Shown here: one piece after another, positions 17,777-25,896 of the stretch
Numbering within the stretch: the stretch's first letter is position 1
How the letters are laid out: every line of letters begins with the position of its first letter
From: Ideonella oryzae
GTDB taxonomy: Bacteria; Pseudomonadota; Gammaproteobacteria; Burkholderiales; Burkholderiaceae_C
NCBI RefSeq assembly: GCF_024055665.1
Contig: NZ_JAMXMC010000002.1
Span: forward strand, 310,001 to 374,000
DNA: 64,000 nucleotides
Direction of reading: 5' to 3'
Program-made: the position numbers and the translations under genes
Notes under the pieces: model-generated
Databases searched by the model: none
What the model saw: the letters and a program-made list of their open reading frames with translations, nothing else
Told to the model about the DNA's origin: nothing

Positions 17777-17795
17777 GGCGGACGGGTCTCAGGGA

Positions 17796-18368
17796 TCAGG
17801 CCACTGCCGCAGAGGCACTGCCGAACCAGTTGGCCTGCAGGCAGTCGCGCAGGCGCAGGCGGGCGCGGTGCAGCAGCACCCAGAGATTGGCACTGGTGAT
17901 GGCCAGTTCCTGGCAGATCTCGTCGGTCTCCAGTTCCAGCCAGATGCGCATCATGAACACCCGCCCCTGCACCGGTGGCAGGTGGTCCATGCACGCGTCG
18001 AGCACCTGCAGAAACTGCTGCTGGCCCAGCAGGGCCTCGGGATGGGCCTGCCATTCCACCGGGGTGTCGCGCCAGTGGCCCGTCTCGTCGAACAGCAGTG
18101 GGTCCAGGTCTTCGGCGTCGTCGGTCTGCAGCACCGTGGCTTCGCGCGAATGGCGTCGGAGCTGGTCCACCAGCTTGTGCTTGAGGATGCCCACCAGCCA
18201 GGTCTTGAGCTGGGATTGGCCCGCAAAGGCCTGGGGGCGCTCCAGCGCCGCCAGCAGTGTGTCCGACACGGCGTCTTCGGCCCAGGCCTCGTTGCGCAGC
18301 TGGGTGCGGGCATAGCGCATCAATTGCGGGCGCAGCGCCTCGACGGCGCGCTGGAAATCGTCGGCCAT
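17796..18368 (-). CDS. ECF-type RNA polymerase sigma factor
   Basis: A 190-residue sigma-70 family member with only regions 2 and 4. Region 2 includes RNEAWAEDAVSDTLLAALE and KTWLVGILKHKLVDQLRRH. Region 4 includes LPPVQGRVFMMRIWLELETDEICQ interrupted only by the usual turn, then SANLWVLLHRARLRLRDCL. It resembles the TIGR02943-type sigma factors. The ATG at 18368 gives the ordinary MADDFQRAVEALRPQL start; an earlier in-frame codon at 18446 would extend into the bufA promoter region. It is divergent from bufABCD and cotranscribed with the anti-sigma gene, so it probably drives bufABCD and perhaps itself. Confidence 0.92.
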   Translation of the reverse strand: MADDFQRAVEALRPQLMRYARTQLRNEAWAEDAVSDTLLAALERPQAFAGQSQLKTWLVGILKHKLVDQLRRHSREATVLQTDDAEDLDPLLFDETGHWRDTPVEWQAHPEALLGQQQFLQVLDACMDHLPPVQGRVFMMRIWLELETDEICQELAITSANLWVLLHRARLRLRDCLQANWFGSASAAVA

Positions 18369-18398
18369 GCGCGAAACAGGAGTGACAACCACCCGAGT

Positions 18399-18424
18399 GT
18401 AAGGAATGCAGGGCCTGCCGCGAC
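18399..18424 (+). promoter_or_regulatory. Candidate ECF promoter of the bufferin operon
   Basis: In the 120-bp divergent gap, the plus strand has GTAAGG (18399-18404), a 16-bp spacer, then CGAC (18421-18424). This resembles the GTAACC-N16-CGAA type reported for Caulobacter SigF, which controls a related DUF2282/DUF692 operon. It differs at two positions in the -35 and one in the -10. Transcription from here would give a ~55-nt leader before bufA, whose ATG has AGGAG (18478-18482) in front. Confidence 0.4.
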
Positions 18425-18488
18425 CACCGAATGAAGGGCAGCGCAAGGGGCGCGGCCTTCACCACCATCCTCACACCAGGAGCTTTCC

Positions 18489-18776
18489 ATGCATTCGAAC
18501 CATCTGCTCGTGACCTCTGCCTTGTCTGCCGTGCTGGCCATGGGGCTGGGCGCTTCCGCGCACGCCGAAACCGGGGCCAAGGAGAAGTGCTTCGGCATGG
18601 CCAAGGCGGGTGCCAATGACTGCGCCAATCTCTCGGGCACGCATTCCTGTGCCGGGCTGGCCAAGGTGGACCATGGCGCCGACGAGTGGAACTACGTGGC
18701 CAAGGGCAGCTGCCACGCCCTGGGCGGGCGCACGCTGGACGAAGTCAAGGCCGGTGCCAAGGGCGGCGGCAAGTGA
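18489..18776 (+). CDS. bufA: Bufferin precursor (DUF2282, BufA1-like), copper-binding RiPP
   Basis: A 95-residue exported peptide of the DUF2282 family. The first 26 residues are a signal peptide ending AHA before ETG. The mature part has four cysteines (34, 45, 54, 75) in the bufferin arrangement KCFGMAKAGANDC, HSC and KGSC. In characterised bufferins, cysteines are converted to thiooxazole-type groups by the DUF692 enzyme before export, and the product sequesters copper in the periplasm. The ATG has AGGAG seven bases upstream. The stop overlaps the bufB start (GTGA), as expected for a coupled precursor-enzyme pair. Confidence 0.93.
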   Translation: MHSNHLLVTSALSAVLAMGLGASAHAETGAKEKCFGMAKAGANDCANLSGTHSCAGLAKVDHGADEWNYVAKGSCHALGGRTLDEVKAGAKGGGK

Positions 18777-19660
18777 ACCCGGGCTCTGCCACCCCCGGCG
18801 TGGGCATTGGCTGGCGGGCTCCCCACGCGAAGGACCTGTTCCAGCGCCGGCCCGCCCTGGGGTTCATCGAAGTCCACAGCGAGAACTTCTTTCCCCAGGG
18901 CGGGGAGGCCCGCGCCGCCCTGCGTGCGGCAGCCGAGCTGTATCCGCTGAGCTTGCACGGGGTGGGGCTTGGCCTGGGCTCGGCCGGTGGGCTGGATCCC
19001 TGGCACCTGGACCACCTGGCGGAGCTGGTTGCCGAGTTGCAGCCTCGGCATGTGTCTGATCACGCTGCCTTCACCCATGGGCCGGGCCCCGATGGCAGCT
19101 GGGCACATGCGGGCGACCTGCTGCCGATTGGCTTCAATCCGACGTCCCTGGCCTTGATGGCCCGGCATGTGGACCAGGTCCAGCAGCGGCTGGGGCGGGT
19201 GCTGGCGGTGGAGAACATCAGCGCCTGCCTCTGGCGGGATGACGACGAGATGGATGAGCCGGCCTTCTTCAACGCACTCACCCGTGCGACGGGCTGCCGA
19301 CTGCTGCTGGACCTCAACAACCTGGTGGTCAATGCGCTGAACCGGGAGGCCGGCGATCCAGTGACCGCTGCCTGCGCCTGGGTGGATGCGATCGATGCGA
19401 ACAGCGTCGACGAGATCCACCTGGCCGGCCACGATGCCAGCGGCCCCCTGGTCGTCGATGACCACGGCAGTGCGGTGAGCGAGGCGGTCTGGGCCGTCTA
19501 CCGCCACACCCTGGGCCGGCTGGGGCCGGTGCCCACCCTGATCGAGTGGGACACCGCCCTGCCGGAATTCGACACGCTGCTGCAGGAGGCCAGGCGTGCG
19601 GCGGCCTGCCTGCAGCAGCCCTGGAGCACGCCATGGACGCCCTTGCCACAGGCCGCCTGA
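18773..19660 (+). CDS. bufB: DUF692 multinuclear non-heme iron oxidase (BufB)
   Basis: A 295-residue TIM-barrel enzyme of the DUF692/MNIO family, which modifies cysteines of the bufferin precursor. Metal-ligand blocks are present in order: FIEVHSENFF (about 31-40), LHGVGLGLG, PRHVSDHAAF, VENISACLW, LLLDLNNLVVNA and EIHLAGHD. The true start is taken as the GTG at 18773, overlapping the bufA stop by four bases; upstream residues in the same frame are just bufA read out of frame. The ATG of bufC lies inside its last 28 bp, so bufA-B-C-D are all overlapped and surely one transcript. Confidence 0.95.
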   Translation: MNPGSATPGVGIGWRAPHAKDLFQRRPALGFIEVHSENFFPQGGEARAALRAAAELYPLSLHGVGLGLGSAGGLDPWHLDHLAELVAELQPRHVSDHAAFTHGPGPDGSWAHAGDLLPIGFNPTSLALMARHVDQVQQRLGRVLAVENISACLWRDDDEMDEPAFFNALTRATGCRLLLDLNNLVVNALNREAGDPVTAACAWVDAIDANSVDEIHLAGHDASGPLVVDDHGSAVSEAVWAVYRHTLGRLGPVPTLIEWDTALPEFDTLLQEARRAAACLQQPWSTPWTPLPQAA

Positions 19661-20454
19661 GCCCGGTGCTGACGCCGGAGGCACTGCGCCTTGAGCAGGA
19701 ACGGCAGGCCCGGCTATTGGCGGCCATCCGGGCCGGGCAGGGCCCGCTGCCGGCCGGCTGGGCAGGGCACCGGGTCGGGCTGCGGGCCCACCAGCGCCAT
19801 GCCCGCGCCACTGCACGCCGGGCCCTGGCCGGTGCTTACCCCGTCCTGGCCAGCTGGCTGGGAGACCCGGGATTCGACGATCTGGCGTGGTGGCTCTGGC
19901 GGCGGTCACCTCCTGCGAATGGAGACCTCGGGACCTGGGGGGGCGAATTGCCTCGGGCCCTGGCCGGCCCAGCCGCTTCGGTGTCTGCCGACCAGGCGTC
20001 GCTGGCGCGCCTTGAATGGGCGGTGCATCGGGCTGCACGGGCGGCCGACCCGGTGCCGGGCTGGCCGACGGGCTTGGCGGCCTTGCACGCCACCCCGCCC
20101 GATGCCTTGTGGCTGTGGCCGCAGGCCGGCCTGTCGGTCGTGCCGTGTCGCCCGCAGGCGCTGGCGCGGTGGCAGGCCGCCCAGTCCCCGTCACCTGAAG
20201 GCGCCAGCCCGTTGGGGGCGGTCGACTGGGTTCTGGTGCGACGCGTGGGTTGGCAGGTGGCGGTGCGGGGCCTGTCGGCCGATCAGGCCCGCTTCACACG
20301 GCGTCTCCTGGCGGGAGACAGCCTGGGTCAGGCCCTGACGGCTGCTGCCCCTGCGGATTTTCAGGACTGGCTGCGCGACGCGCTGGCCGAAGGCTGGTGG
20401 AGGGCGGTGAGTCACACCGCGCACCGCCGCTTCCACGATGAGGACGAACCATGA
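19633..20454 (+). CDS. bufC: DUF2063 partner protein of the DUF692 oxidase (BufC)
   Basis: A 273-residue protein of the DUF2063 family. It begins with the helical domain seen in BufC proteins (HRVGLRAHQRHARATARRAL, then YPVLASWLG). BufC is thought to bind the precursor and present it to BufB. The C-terminal half is rich in Trp and Leu (GWWRAV near the end) and poorly conserved. The ATG at 19633 has GGAG (19623-19626) six bases upstream and overlaps bufB by 28 bp. Its stop overlaps the start of bufD as ATGA. Confidence 0.9.
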   Translation: MDALATGRLSPVLTPEALRLEQERQARLLAAIRAGQGPLPAGWAGHRVGLRAHQRHARATARRALAGAYPVLASWLGDPGFDDLAWWLWRRSPPANGDLGTWGGELPRALAGPAASVSADQASLARLEWAVHRAARAADPVPGWPTGLAALHATPPDALWLWPQAGLSVVPCRPQALARWQAAQSPSPEGASPLGAVDWVLVRRVGWQVAVRGLSADQARFTRRLLAGDSLGQALTAAAPADFQDWLRDALAEGWWRAVSHTAHRRFHDEDEP

Positions 20455-20912
20455 AGATATCGATGATCGAACGCGGCCAGGCCGTGTGGCACCCACTGGA
20501 GGCCGTGTTGAATGCGCTGCAGGCGCCAGCCCAGCTGGCGGCACGCTGCTACGTGGGCTCGGTGTTTTTCCGCTCCGGGCTGACCAAGCTGCGCGACTGG
20601 GACACCACGCTGGCACTGTTCCAGGACGAGTACCACGTGCCCTTGCTGCCGCCTGAGGTGGCCGCAGTGGCTGGCACCACCGGGGAACTGGCACTGCCGG
20701 TGCTGCTGGTGCTGGGCCTGGCCGGGCGTTTCGCGGCGGCCGGGCTGAGCGTGGTGAACGTGGTGGCGGCCATCAGCCTGGTGGACATTGCCGAGGCGGC
20801 CCTGACCCAGCACCAGTTCTGGGGCAGCCTGCTGCTGGCGCTGCTGCTGTGGGGGCCGGGCGGCTGGTCGGTAGACGCCTGGCTGCGCCGCCGCCTCAGT
20901 CCTTCGGTGTGA
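20451..20912 (+). CDS. bufD: DoxX-family membrane protein (BufD-like)
   Basis: A 153-residue inner-membrane protein with about four hydrophobic helices and the DoxX signature ARCYVGSVFFRSGLTKLRDW at its first helix. DoxX proteins are the usual fourth member of bufferin operons, where an oxidoreductase or quinone-linked role has been suggested but not shown. The start overlaps bufC by four bases. The 3' end overlaps the convergent tolA gene by 17 bp. Confidence 0.88.
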   Translation: MKISMIERGQAVWHPLEAVLNALQAPAQLAARCYVGSVFFRSGLTKLRDWDTTLALFQDEYHVPLLPPEVAAVAGTTGELALPVLLVLGLAGRFAAAGLSVVNVVAAISLVDIAEAALTQHQFWGSLLLALLLWGPGGWSVDAWLRRRLSPSV

Positions 20913-21918
20913 AGCCGATTTCCATTGTCGGCGGGATGGTGCCGTCCACGTCGCGCGGCAGCTTGCCGGTGCGGTCGATGGCGCGCAGCACCGTCTCATC
21001 CCAGTCATGGTTGCCGCTGGAGTGGGTCAGGCGCCGGCCAATGATGCTGCCGTCCGGCGCGCAACGCACCTCCACCACCGCCCGCGGGTTGCCGTCGATG
21101 CTGTCGAGCTGGACGATGTTGGGCTTGATGTAGGCCTTGAGGCGGCCTGCATAGTTGGCCGAGGGGCCGGAGGTGCGCTGGGCCGTGCCGGTGCTGCCTT
21201 GAGCACCATTCGCGCCGGCCACGCCATTGGGGCTGCCCAGCTGGGCGGCCATGCGTCGCAGCTGATCCTGGCGAGCAGCCTCGGCCGCCTTGGCCTGGCG
21301 CTGCTGGTCCTGCTTGGCCTGACGGTCCTTGTCGGCCTGTTCCTTCGCCGCCTGCTCCTTGGCGGCCTTGTCCTTGGCGGCTTTCTCCTCGGCCGCCTTG
21401 GCCTGCGCGGCTTTTTCCTTCTCGCGGGCGTCGCGCTCGGCCTGCTGGCGCTTCTCGCGGGCACGCTGGTCGCGCTCGCGCGCCAACTCGGCTTCGCGTT
21501 CTTCCTGGGCCTTTTCGGCAGCCGCCTGCGCGGCCTTGGCTGCCTTTTGTTCGGCCGCCTTCTGCGCCGTGGCCCGCTCGGCAGCGGCCTCGGCCTGCTG
21601 TTGACGGGCCTCCTGCCGGGCCTCTTCCTGCGCCTGGCGGGCCTGCTCGGCCTGGGCGGCCGTGTCCTGCGGCGGCGTGGGGGTCGGCTGGCCGTCGGTC
21701 TGGCCCTGGGGGGCTGCGGCGATCTGCGGCACGGCGGACCACAGCTCAGCGGTCACCCCTTCGGGATCGGCGGTGTGCCACTGCACGCCCAGCGTCAGCC
21801 CCAGCACCAGCAGCAGGTGGGCCAGCAGGGACATGATCCAGCCCGTGCGCGGGCTGTCCGCGGTGGGCGGGTGCAGGGCCTCGCGCGGCGTGGCCAGGGT
21901 CTGCAGCGGGCTGCTCAC
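20896..21918 (-). CDS. tolA: Cell-envelope integrity protein TolA
   Basis: A 340-residue inner-membrane-anchored protein. It has a single span near residues 28-45 (SLLAHLLLVLGLTLGV) and a long Ala/Lys/Glu/Gln-rich coiled coil (about 80-230). The C-terminal globular domain includes YAGRLKAYIKPNIV, VEVRCAPDGSI and the terminal MEIGFTPKD. TolA spans the periplasm and couples TolQR to Pal and TolB in outer-membrane constriction. The GTG at 21918 is chosen because AGGGAGG lies about eight bases upstream, straddling the tolR stop. A longer in-frame reading into tolR is not conserved. tolB and pal do not follow: convergent bufD does. Confidence 0.93.
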   Translation of the reverse strand: MSSPLQTLATPREALHPPTADSPRTGWIMSLLAHLLLVLGLTLGVQWHTADPEGVTAELWSAVPQIAAAPQGQTDGQPTPTPPQDTAAQAEQARQAQEEARQEARQQQAEAAAERATAQKAAEQKAAKAAQAAAEKAQEEREAELARERDQRAREKRQQAERDAREKEKAAQAKAAEEKAAKDKAAKEQAAKEQADKDRQAKQDQQRQAKAAEAARQDQLRRMAAQLGSPNGVAGANGAQGSTGTAQRTSGPSANYAGRLKAYIKPNIVQLDSIDGNPRAVVEVRCAPDGSIIGRRLTHSSGNHDWDETVLRAIDRTGKLPRDVDGTIPPTMEIGFTPKD

Positions 21919-21922
21919 GGCA

Positions 21923-22351
21923 TCAGCCTCCCTGGCGGACGGACAGCCCCACATGTTGCACACCGCGCCGCTGCAAGGTGTCCATCACCTTCACCACGCT
22001 CTCGTAGCGCACCTGCTTGTCGGCCGAGATGATGACCGGCACGTTGTCGCTGCCCGCCTGGGCGCCCAGCACCTGATCGGCCAGTGCGTTCAGCGTCGTG
22101 GTCTGGGCCTCGCCCTTGTCGAGCTTCAGCTGCAGCTTGTCGTCGCTCTTCACGATGATCTCGACCACGCTTTGCGGGCGGGTCTTGGCCTTGCCCACAC
22201 TGGGCAGGTCCACCACGCCGGTGGTGATCATCGGCGCGCTGACCATGAAGATGATGAGCAGCACCAGCATCACGTCGATGAAGGGGACCATGTTGATCTC
22301 GTTCATCGAGCGGCGCCGGCGGCCACCGCCGCGGGGAGCAACTCCTGGCAT
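21923..22351 (-). CDS. tolR: TolR, ExbD-type stator subunit
   Basis: A 142-residue single-pass protein of the Tol proton channel. The membrane helix follows the motif MNEINMVPFIDVMLVLLI; Asp26 is the essential proton-carrying residue. The periplasmic domain (LPSVGKAK, VIISADKQVRYESVVKVMD) is typical of ExbD/TolR. It lies between tolQ (15-bp gap) and tolA (4-bp gap). Together with TolQ it uses the proton gradient to energise TolA. Confidence 0.96.
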   Translation of the reverse strand: MPGVAPRGGGRRRRSMNEINMVPFIDVMLVLLIIFMVSAPMITTGVVDLPSVGKAKTRPQSVVEIIVKSDDKLQLKLDKGEAQTTTLNALADQVLGAQAGSDNVPVIISADKQVRYESVVKVMDTLQRRGVQHVGLSVRQGG

Positions 22352-22366
22352 CTAGGACGTCCTCGC

Positions 22367-23056
22367 TCAGTGGGTCGTCGCCCCGCCAGGGGTGCCGACG
22401 TTGCGCTGCAGGATGTTGGAGAACTCCTCGACGAAGCTCTCGAGCTGGATGGCGATGCGGTCGATGGTGCGGGCGAAGTGGTTGTAGGCCAGCACCGCGG
22501 GAATGGCCGCGAACAGGCCGATGGCCGTGGCCACCAGTGCTTCGGCAATGCCCGGGGCCACGGTGGACAGCGTGACCTGCTGCAGATTGGACAGGCCGAC
22601 GAAGGCGTGCATGATCCCCCACACCGTGCCGAACAGGCCCACATACGGGCTGATCGAGCCCACCGAAGCCAGGAAACCGATGCTGCCTTCCAGCGCGTCC
22701 AGCTCGCGCTGCAGGGTGGCCTTCATGGCGCGGCGGGCGCCATCGAGCTGGCTGCCGGCGTCGAGCTGGCGCTCGCGCAGCTTCATGAACTCGCGCATGC
22801 CACTGGCGAACAGGCGCTCCATCGGCCCGGTGTCCGGCTTGTTGCTGGCGCTGCGGTAGAGATCGTTCAGGTTGCGGCCGGACCAGAACTCCTGCTCGAA
22901 GTTGCCGTCGCGCTCGCGGGTGCGGGACAGGCCCACCACCTTGGAGAAGATCACGCTCCAGCTGGCCAGCGAGATGAGCAGCAGCGCGGTGACCACCAGC
23001 TGCACGATCAGGCTGGCGTGCATCAGCAGGGAGACGATGGAGAGGTCCTGGTTCAT
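22367..23056 (-). CDS. tolQ: TolQ, proton-channel subunit
   Basis: A 229-residue three-span inner-membrane protein of the MotA/TolQ/ExbB family. The signature is GSISPYVGLFGTVWGIMHAF, followed by the conserved last helices (PGIAEALVATAIGLFAAIPAVLAYN). The ATG at 23056 gives the normal MNQDLSIVSLL start and overlaps the ybgC stop by four bases. It forms the pentameric proton channel with TolR. Confidence 0.97.
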   Translation of the reverse strand: MNQDLSIVSLLMHASLIVQLVVTALLLISLASWSVIFSKVVGLSRTRERDGNFEQEFWSGRNLNDLYRSASNKPDTGPMERLFASGMREFMKLRERQLDAGSQLDGARRAMKATLQRELDALEGSIGFLASVGSISPYVGLFGTVWGIMHAFVGLSNLQQVTLSTVAPGIAEALVATAIGLFAAIPAVLAYNHFARTIDRIAIQLESFVEEFSNILQRNVGTPGGATTH

Positions 23057-23469
23057 GGGAAAAGGCGGGAGAGGACGTCGGAAGGGATGCGGCGGGGGCG
23101 AAAGTCGGCCTGGTCCACGCAGGCGATCTCGATCTCGCCTTCGCACAACAGGGTGTCGCCTCGCCAGGCTTGCTGGAACACGGTCATGCGGGCCCGGCCG
23201 GGCTCGGCACGGTCCACACTGACCATCAATGCATCATCGAGCCGTGCGGGGGACAGGTAGCGCAGCCGGGTCGATGCGACGACGAACAGGGCGCCGCTGC
23301 GTTCACGCAAGTCCTGCTGGCCGATGCCGGCCGCGCGCAGCCACTCGGTGCGCGCGCGCTCGAAGAACTTGAGGTAATTGGCGTAGAACACCACCCCGCC
23401 AGCGTCGGTGTCCTCCCAGTAGACGCGCACTGGGAAGCGGAAAAGCGGGGCTGTCGTGGGCTCGGACAT
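23053..23469 (-). CDS. ybgC: Tol-Pal-associated acyl-CoA thioesterase
   Basis: A 138-residue hot-dog-fold thioesterase. The catalytic signature is YWEDTDAGGVVFYANYLKFF, with the Asp used for hydrolysis. YbgC is the first gene of tol operons in many Proteobacteria and acts on short-chain or phospholipid-related acyl-CoAs at the inner membrane. The ATG at 23469 (SEPTTAPLFRFPVRV) is preferred to an in-frame GTG at 23493. It overlaps tolQ by four bases. Confidence 0.95.
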   Translation of the reverse strand: MSEPTTAPLFRFPVRVYWEDTDAGGVVFYANYLKFFERARTEWLRAAGIGQQDLRERSGALFVVASTRLRYLSPARLDDALMVSVDRAEPGRARMTVFQQAWRGDTLLCEGEIEIACVDQADFRPRRIPSDVLSRLFP

Positions 23470-23529
23470 GCGAAGCCGCGATGATACGCCCACTGCTGCG
23501 ATGCAGCAGCAGAGCCCCTGGGCGCGCCG

Positions 23530-24576
23530 TCAGCCGCGAGGTCCCCGCAGCCAGGCAAACAGGCTGCGGCGGATGGGCAGGGTGGCTTCCAGATCCGGCT
23601 CCTGACCGTGCTTCCAGTCCCGCAGGGCGTTGGCCATGTGGCGCGCCGACGGGAAGCGCGCGGCCGGGTTGCGCGCCATGGCCTGCGCGGCGATGGCCGA
23701 GAGGCCGTCCGGTGCCTGGGGGTTCCATTGGCAGGCCACCGGTTGCGGTGCAGTGAGCACGGCTTCGGTGATTTCTTCCATGGATTTGCCGGTGTAGGGC
23801 GGACGGCCCGTGAGCAGCTCGAACAGCACGATGCCCAGGGAATAGACATCGCAGCGCCGATCGATCGGCTGCTGGCGCAGTTGCTCCGGCGAGAGGTAAT
23901 GCGGGGAGCCGATCGAGGCCGCCTGCACGGTGCTGCCATCGCCGCGTGCCAGCCGGGCGATGCCGAAATCCAGCACCTTGGGCATGCGCCGGTCCACCAT
24001 GAAGATGTTGGCTGGCTTGACGTCGCAGTGGATCACGCCCTTGCCGTGGGCATAGGCCAGCGCCTCGGCCACCCGGCGCACCAGGCTGGCGGCCTCTTGC
24101 GGGTTGGGGCGCCAGCCCTGACGCAGCAGCTGCCGCAAGTCCATGCCCTGCAGCGTCTCCATGGCGATGTAGATGCCCTGGGGCGAGGCCCCGGCATCGA
24201 AGACCGTCACGATGTGCGGGTGGGACAGGCGGGCAGCCGCACGGGCTTCGTTGAGCGTGAGTTCGGCGGCTGAAGGCATTCCGGCGGAGGCCGGCACGTC
24301 GTCCACCACCTGCCGCTTGAGCATCTTGACCGCCACGCGGCGAGAGAGCAGGGGATCCCAGGCGCCGTAAACGGTGCCCAGTCCACCCTCACCCAGGATG
24401 GTGCGCAGCTCGTAGCGCCCCACGGTGCCCAGTTCCCCTGGGGCCTCCTCCTGCTGGAGCAAGGCATGCAGGGCATCGAACTGGCTGCGGCCACGGTCTT
24501 CGATGACCGTGTGCTGAAAGACCGGCGAGGCGCTATCGGTACTGCTTTGACGCGTCTTGAACGGATTCCACGACAT
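23530..24576 (-). CDS. Serine/threonine protein kinase (Hanks type), cytoplasmic
   Basis: A 348-residue eukaryotic-like kinase. The glycine loop is LGEGGLGTVY (61-70), with Lys84 in VAVKMLK, Glu110 in the C-helix, catalytic Asp185 in HCDVKPANIF (a Cys replaces the common Arg) and DFG at 203-205. SPE (229-231) takes the place of APE. No transmembrane span and no sensor domain follow the kinase; the C-terminus is a short tail. A ~50-residue N-terminal extension precedes the kinase core. The ATG at 24576 starts this extension. It lies upstream of ybgC on the same strand with a 60-bp gap. A partner phosphatase is not visible here. Confidence 0.9.
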   Translation of the reverse strand: MSWNPFKTRQSSTDSASPVFQHTVIEDRGRSQFDALHALLQQEEAPGELGTVGRYELRTILGEGGLGTVYGAWDPLLSRRVAVKMLKRQVVDDVPASAGMPSAAELTLNEARAAARLSHPHIVTVFDAGASPQGIYIAMETLQGMDLRQLLRQGWRPNPQEAASLVRRVAEALAYAHGKGVIHCDVKPANIFMVDRRMPKVLDFGIARLARGDGSTVQAASIGSPHYLSPEQLRQQPIDRRCDVYSLGIVLFELLTGRPPYTGKSMEEITEAVLTAPQPVACQWNPQAPDGLSAIAAQAMARNPAARFPSARHMANALRDWKHGQEPDLEATLPIRRSLFAWLRGPRG

Positions 24577-24647
24577 GGTGGCGGAGGATAAGCAATTCCG
24601 GAGAAAAACACCCCGGGGTTGGCACAAACGGTGGGGTCTCCCGCGCC

Positions 24648-25832
24648 TCAGCTTGCAACGAATTGTGTGAGCCGGCGGGCGGCTTCCTGCAGCTGTTCCA
24701 GGCTGCTGGCGAAGGACAGGCGCAAGTACCGTTCGGCCGCTGCGGGCCCGAAGTCCCGCCCTGGGGTGAGGGCGACGTGGGCTTCTCGCATGGCGCGCAT
24801 GCAGAAGTCCCAGCTGCTGTCGGTGTAGCGGCTGCAGTCGGCCCAGGCGTAGAACGCGCCATCGGGCATGACCGGCACGCTCAGCCCGATCGCGTCGAGC
24901 GCGGGCACGATGAAGTCGCGCCGCTCGCGGAAGGCCTGGCGGCGGCGTTCGAACTCGGCCAGGGTGTCGGGCTGGAAGCAGGCCAGCGCGGCATGCTGGG
25001 CCACCGACGAGGCACAGATGTACAGGTTCTGTTGCAATTTCTCCAGGGCGGGCACCAGCGCGGTGGGCACCACCAGCCAGCCCAGCCGCCAGCCGGTCAT
25101 GCCGAAATACTTCGAGAAGCTGTTGACCGAGATGACGTCCTCGCCCAGGGCCAGGGCGCTGTGGCCGTAGCGATCGTCATAGGACAGGCCCAGGTAGATC
25201 TCGTCCACCACGGTGACGCCGCCGCGCTGGCGCACCTCGCGCACGATGGCGGCCAGTTCTTCGGGGGCGATGGAGTTGCCGGTGGGGTTGGAGGGCGTGG
25301 CCAGCAGCACGCCGCGGGTGGCGGGCGTCCAGTGCTCGGCCACCATGCGGGCATCGAGCTGGAAACGCTGGTCCGGTCCGGCTGGCAGCGAGACGGCGGT
25401 GGCCCCGGCGGCGGCCACGAAGTGCCGGTTGCAGGGGTAGGCCGGATCGGGCATCAGCACCTCGTCGCCCGGCTCGAAGAGGGCCAGGCTGGCCAGCTGC
25501 AGCGCACCGGAGGCGCCGGCCGTGATGACAAAGCGCTCGGGGGCGATGTCCAGGCCGAAACGCTGCCGGTACCAGCCGGACAGCGCCTCGCGCAGGGCCG
25601 GCAGGCCATTGGCATCGGTGTACTGGGTGCGCCCGCCGCGGATGGCGGCCTCGGCGGCGGCCTGCACGGCCGGCGGCGCGGTGAAGTCGGGTTCGCCGAT
25701 GTTCAGGTAGATCATCGGCGTGCCCCCCTGCGTCGGGTCGCACTCGGGCAGGCGGGCGATCTCGGCCGCTGCCTTGGCGCACTCCATGACGTAGAAGGGG
25801 GCGATGTGGTCGAGGCGGCGGGCGAGCTTCAT
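24648..25832 (-). CDS. PLP-dependent class I/II aminotransferase
   Basis: A 394-residue fold-type I aminotransferase. The PLP lysine is Lys241 in NSFSKYFGMTGWRLGW. Other sites are Asn182 in ATPSNPTG, Asp210/Tyr213 in VVDEIYLGLS and the carboxylate-binding Arg in YLRLSFA. This is the AspC/YfdZ-like branch acting on amino acids such as aspartate or aromatic/branched acids; the exact substrate is not decided by sequence. The ATG at 25832 gives the family start KLARRLDHIAPF. It follows nusB on the same strand after a 64-bp gap and may be cotranscribed with the rib-nusB genes. Confidence 0.9.
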   Translation of the reverse strand: MKLARRLDHIAPFYVMECAKAAAEIARLPECDPTQGGTPMIYLNIGEPDFTAPPAVQAAAEAAIRGGRTQYTDANGLPALREALSGWYRQRFGLDIAPERFVITAGASGALQLASLALFEPGDEVLMPDPAYPCNRHFVAAAGATAVSLPAGPDQRFQLDARMVAEHWTPATRGVLLATPSNPTGNSIAPEELAAIVREVRQRGGVTVVDEIYLGLSYDDRYGHSALALGEDVISVNSFSKYFGMTGWRLGWLVVPTALVPALEKLQQNLYICASSVAQHAALACFQPDTLAEFERRRQAFRERRDFIVPALDAIGLSVPVMPDGAFYAWADCSRYTDSSWDFCMRAMREAHVALTPGRDFGPAAAERYLRLSFASSLEQLQEAARRLTQFVAS

Positions 25833-25896
25833 GGCGGGCAGGGTCGCCTGGGGGCACCAGGCCCCCGGCGAAGGATCACAGGGGGAGGGCGGGGCT

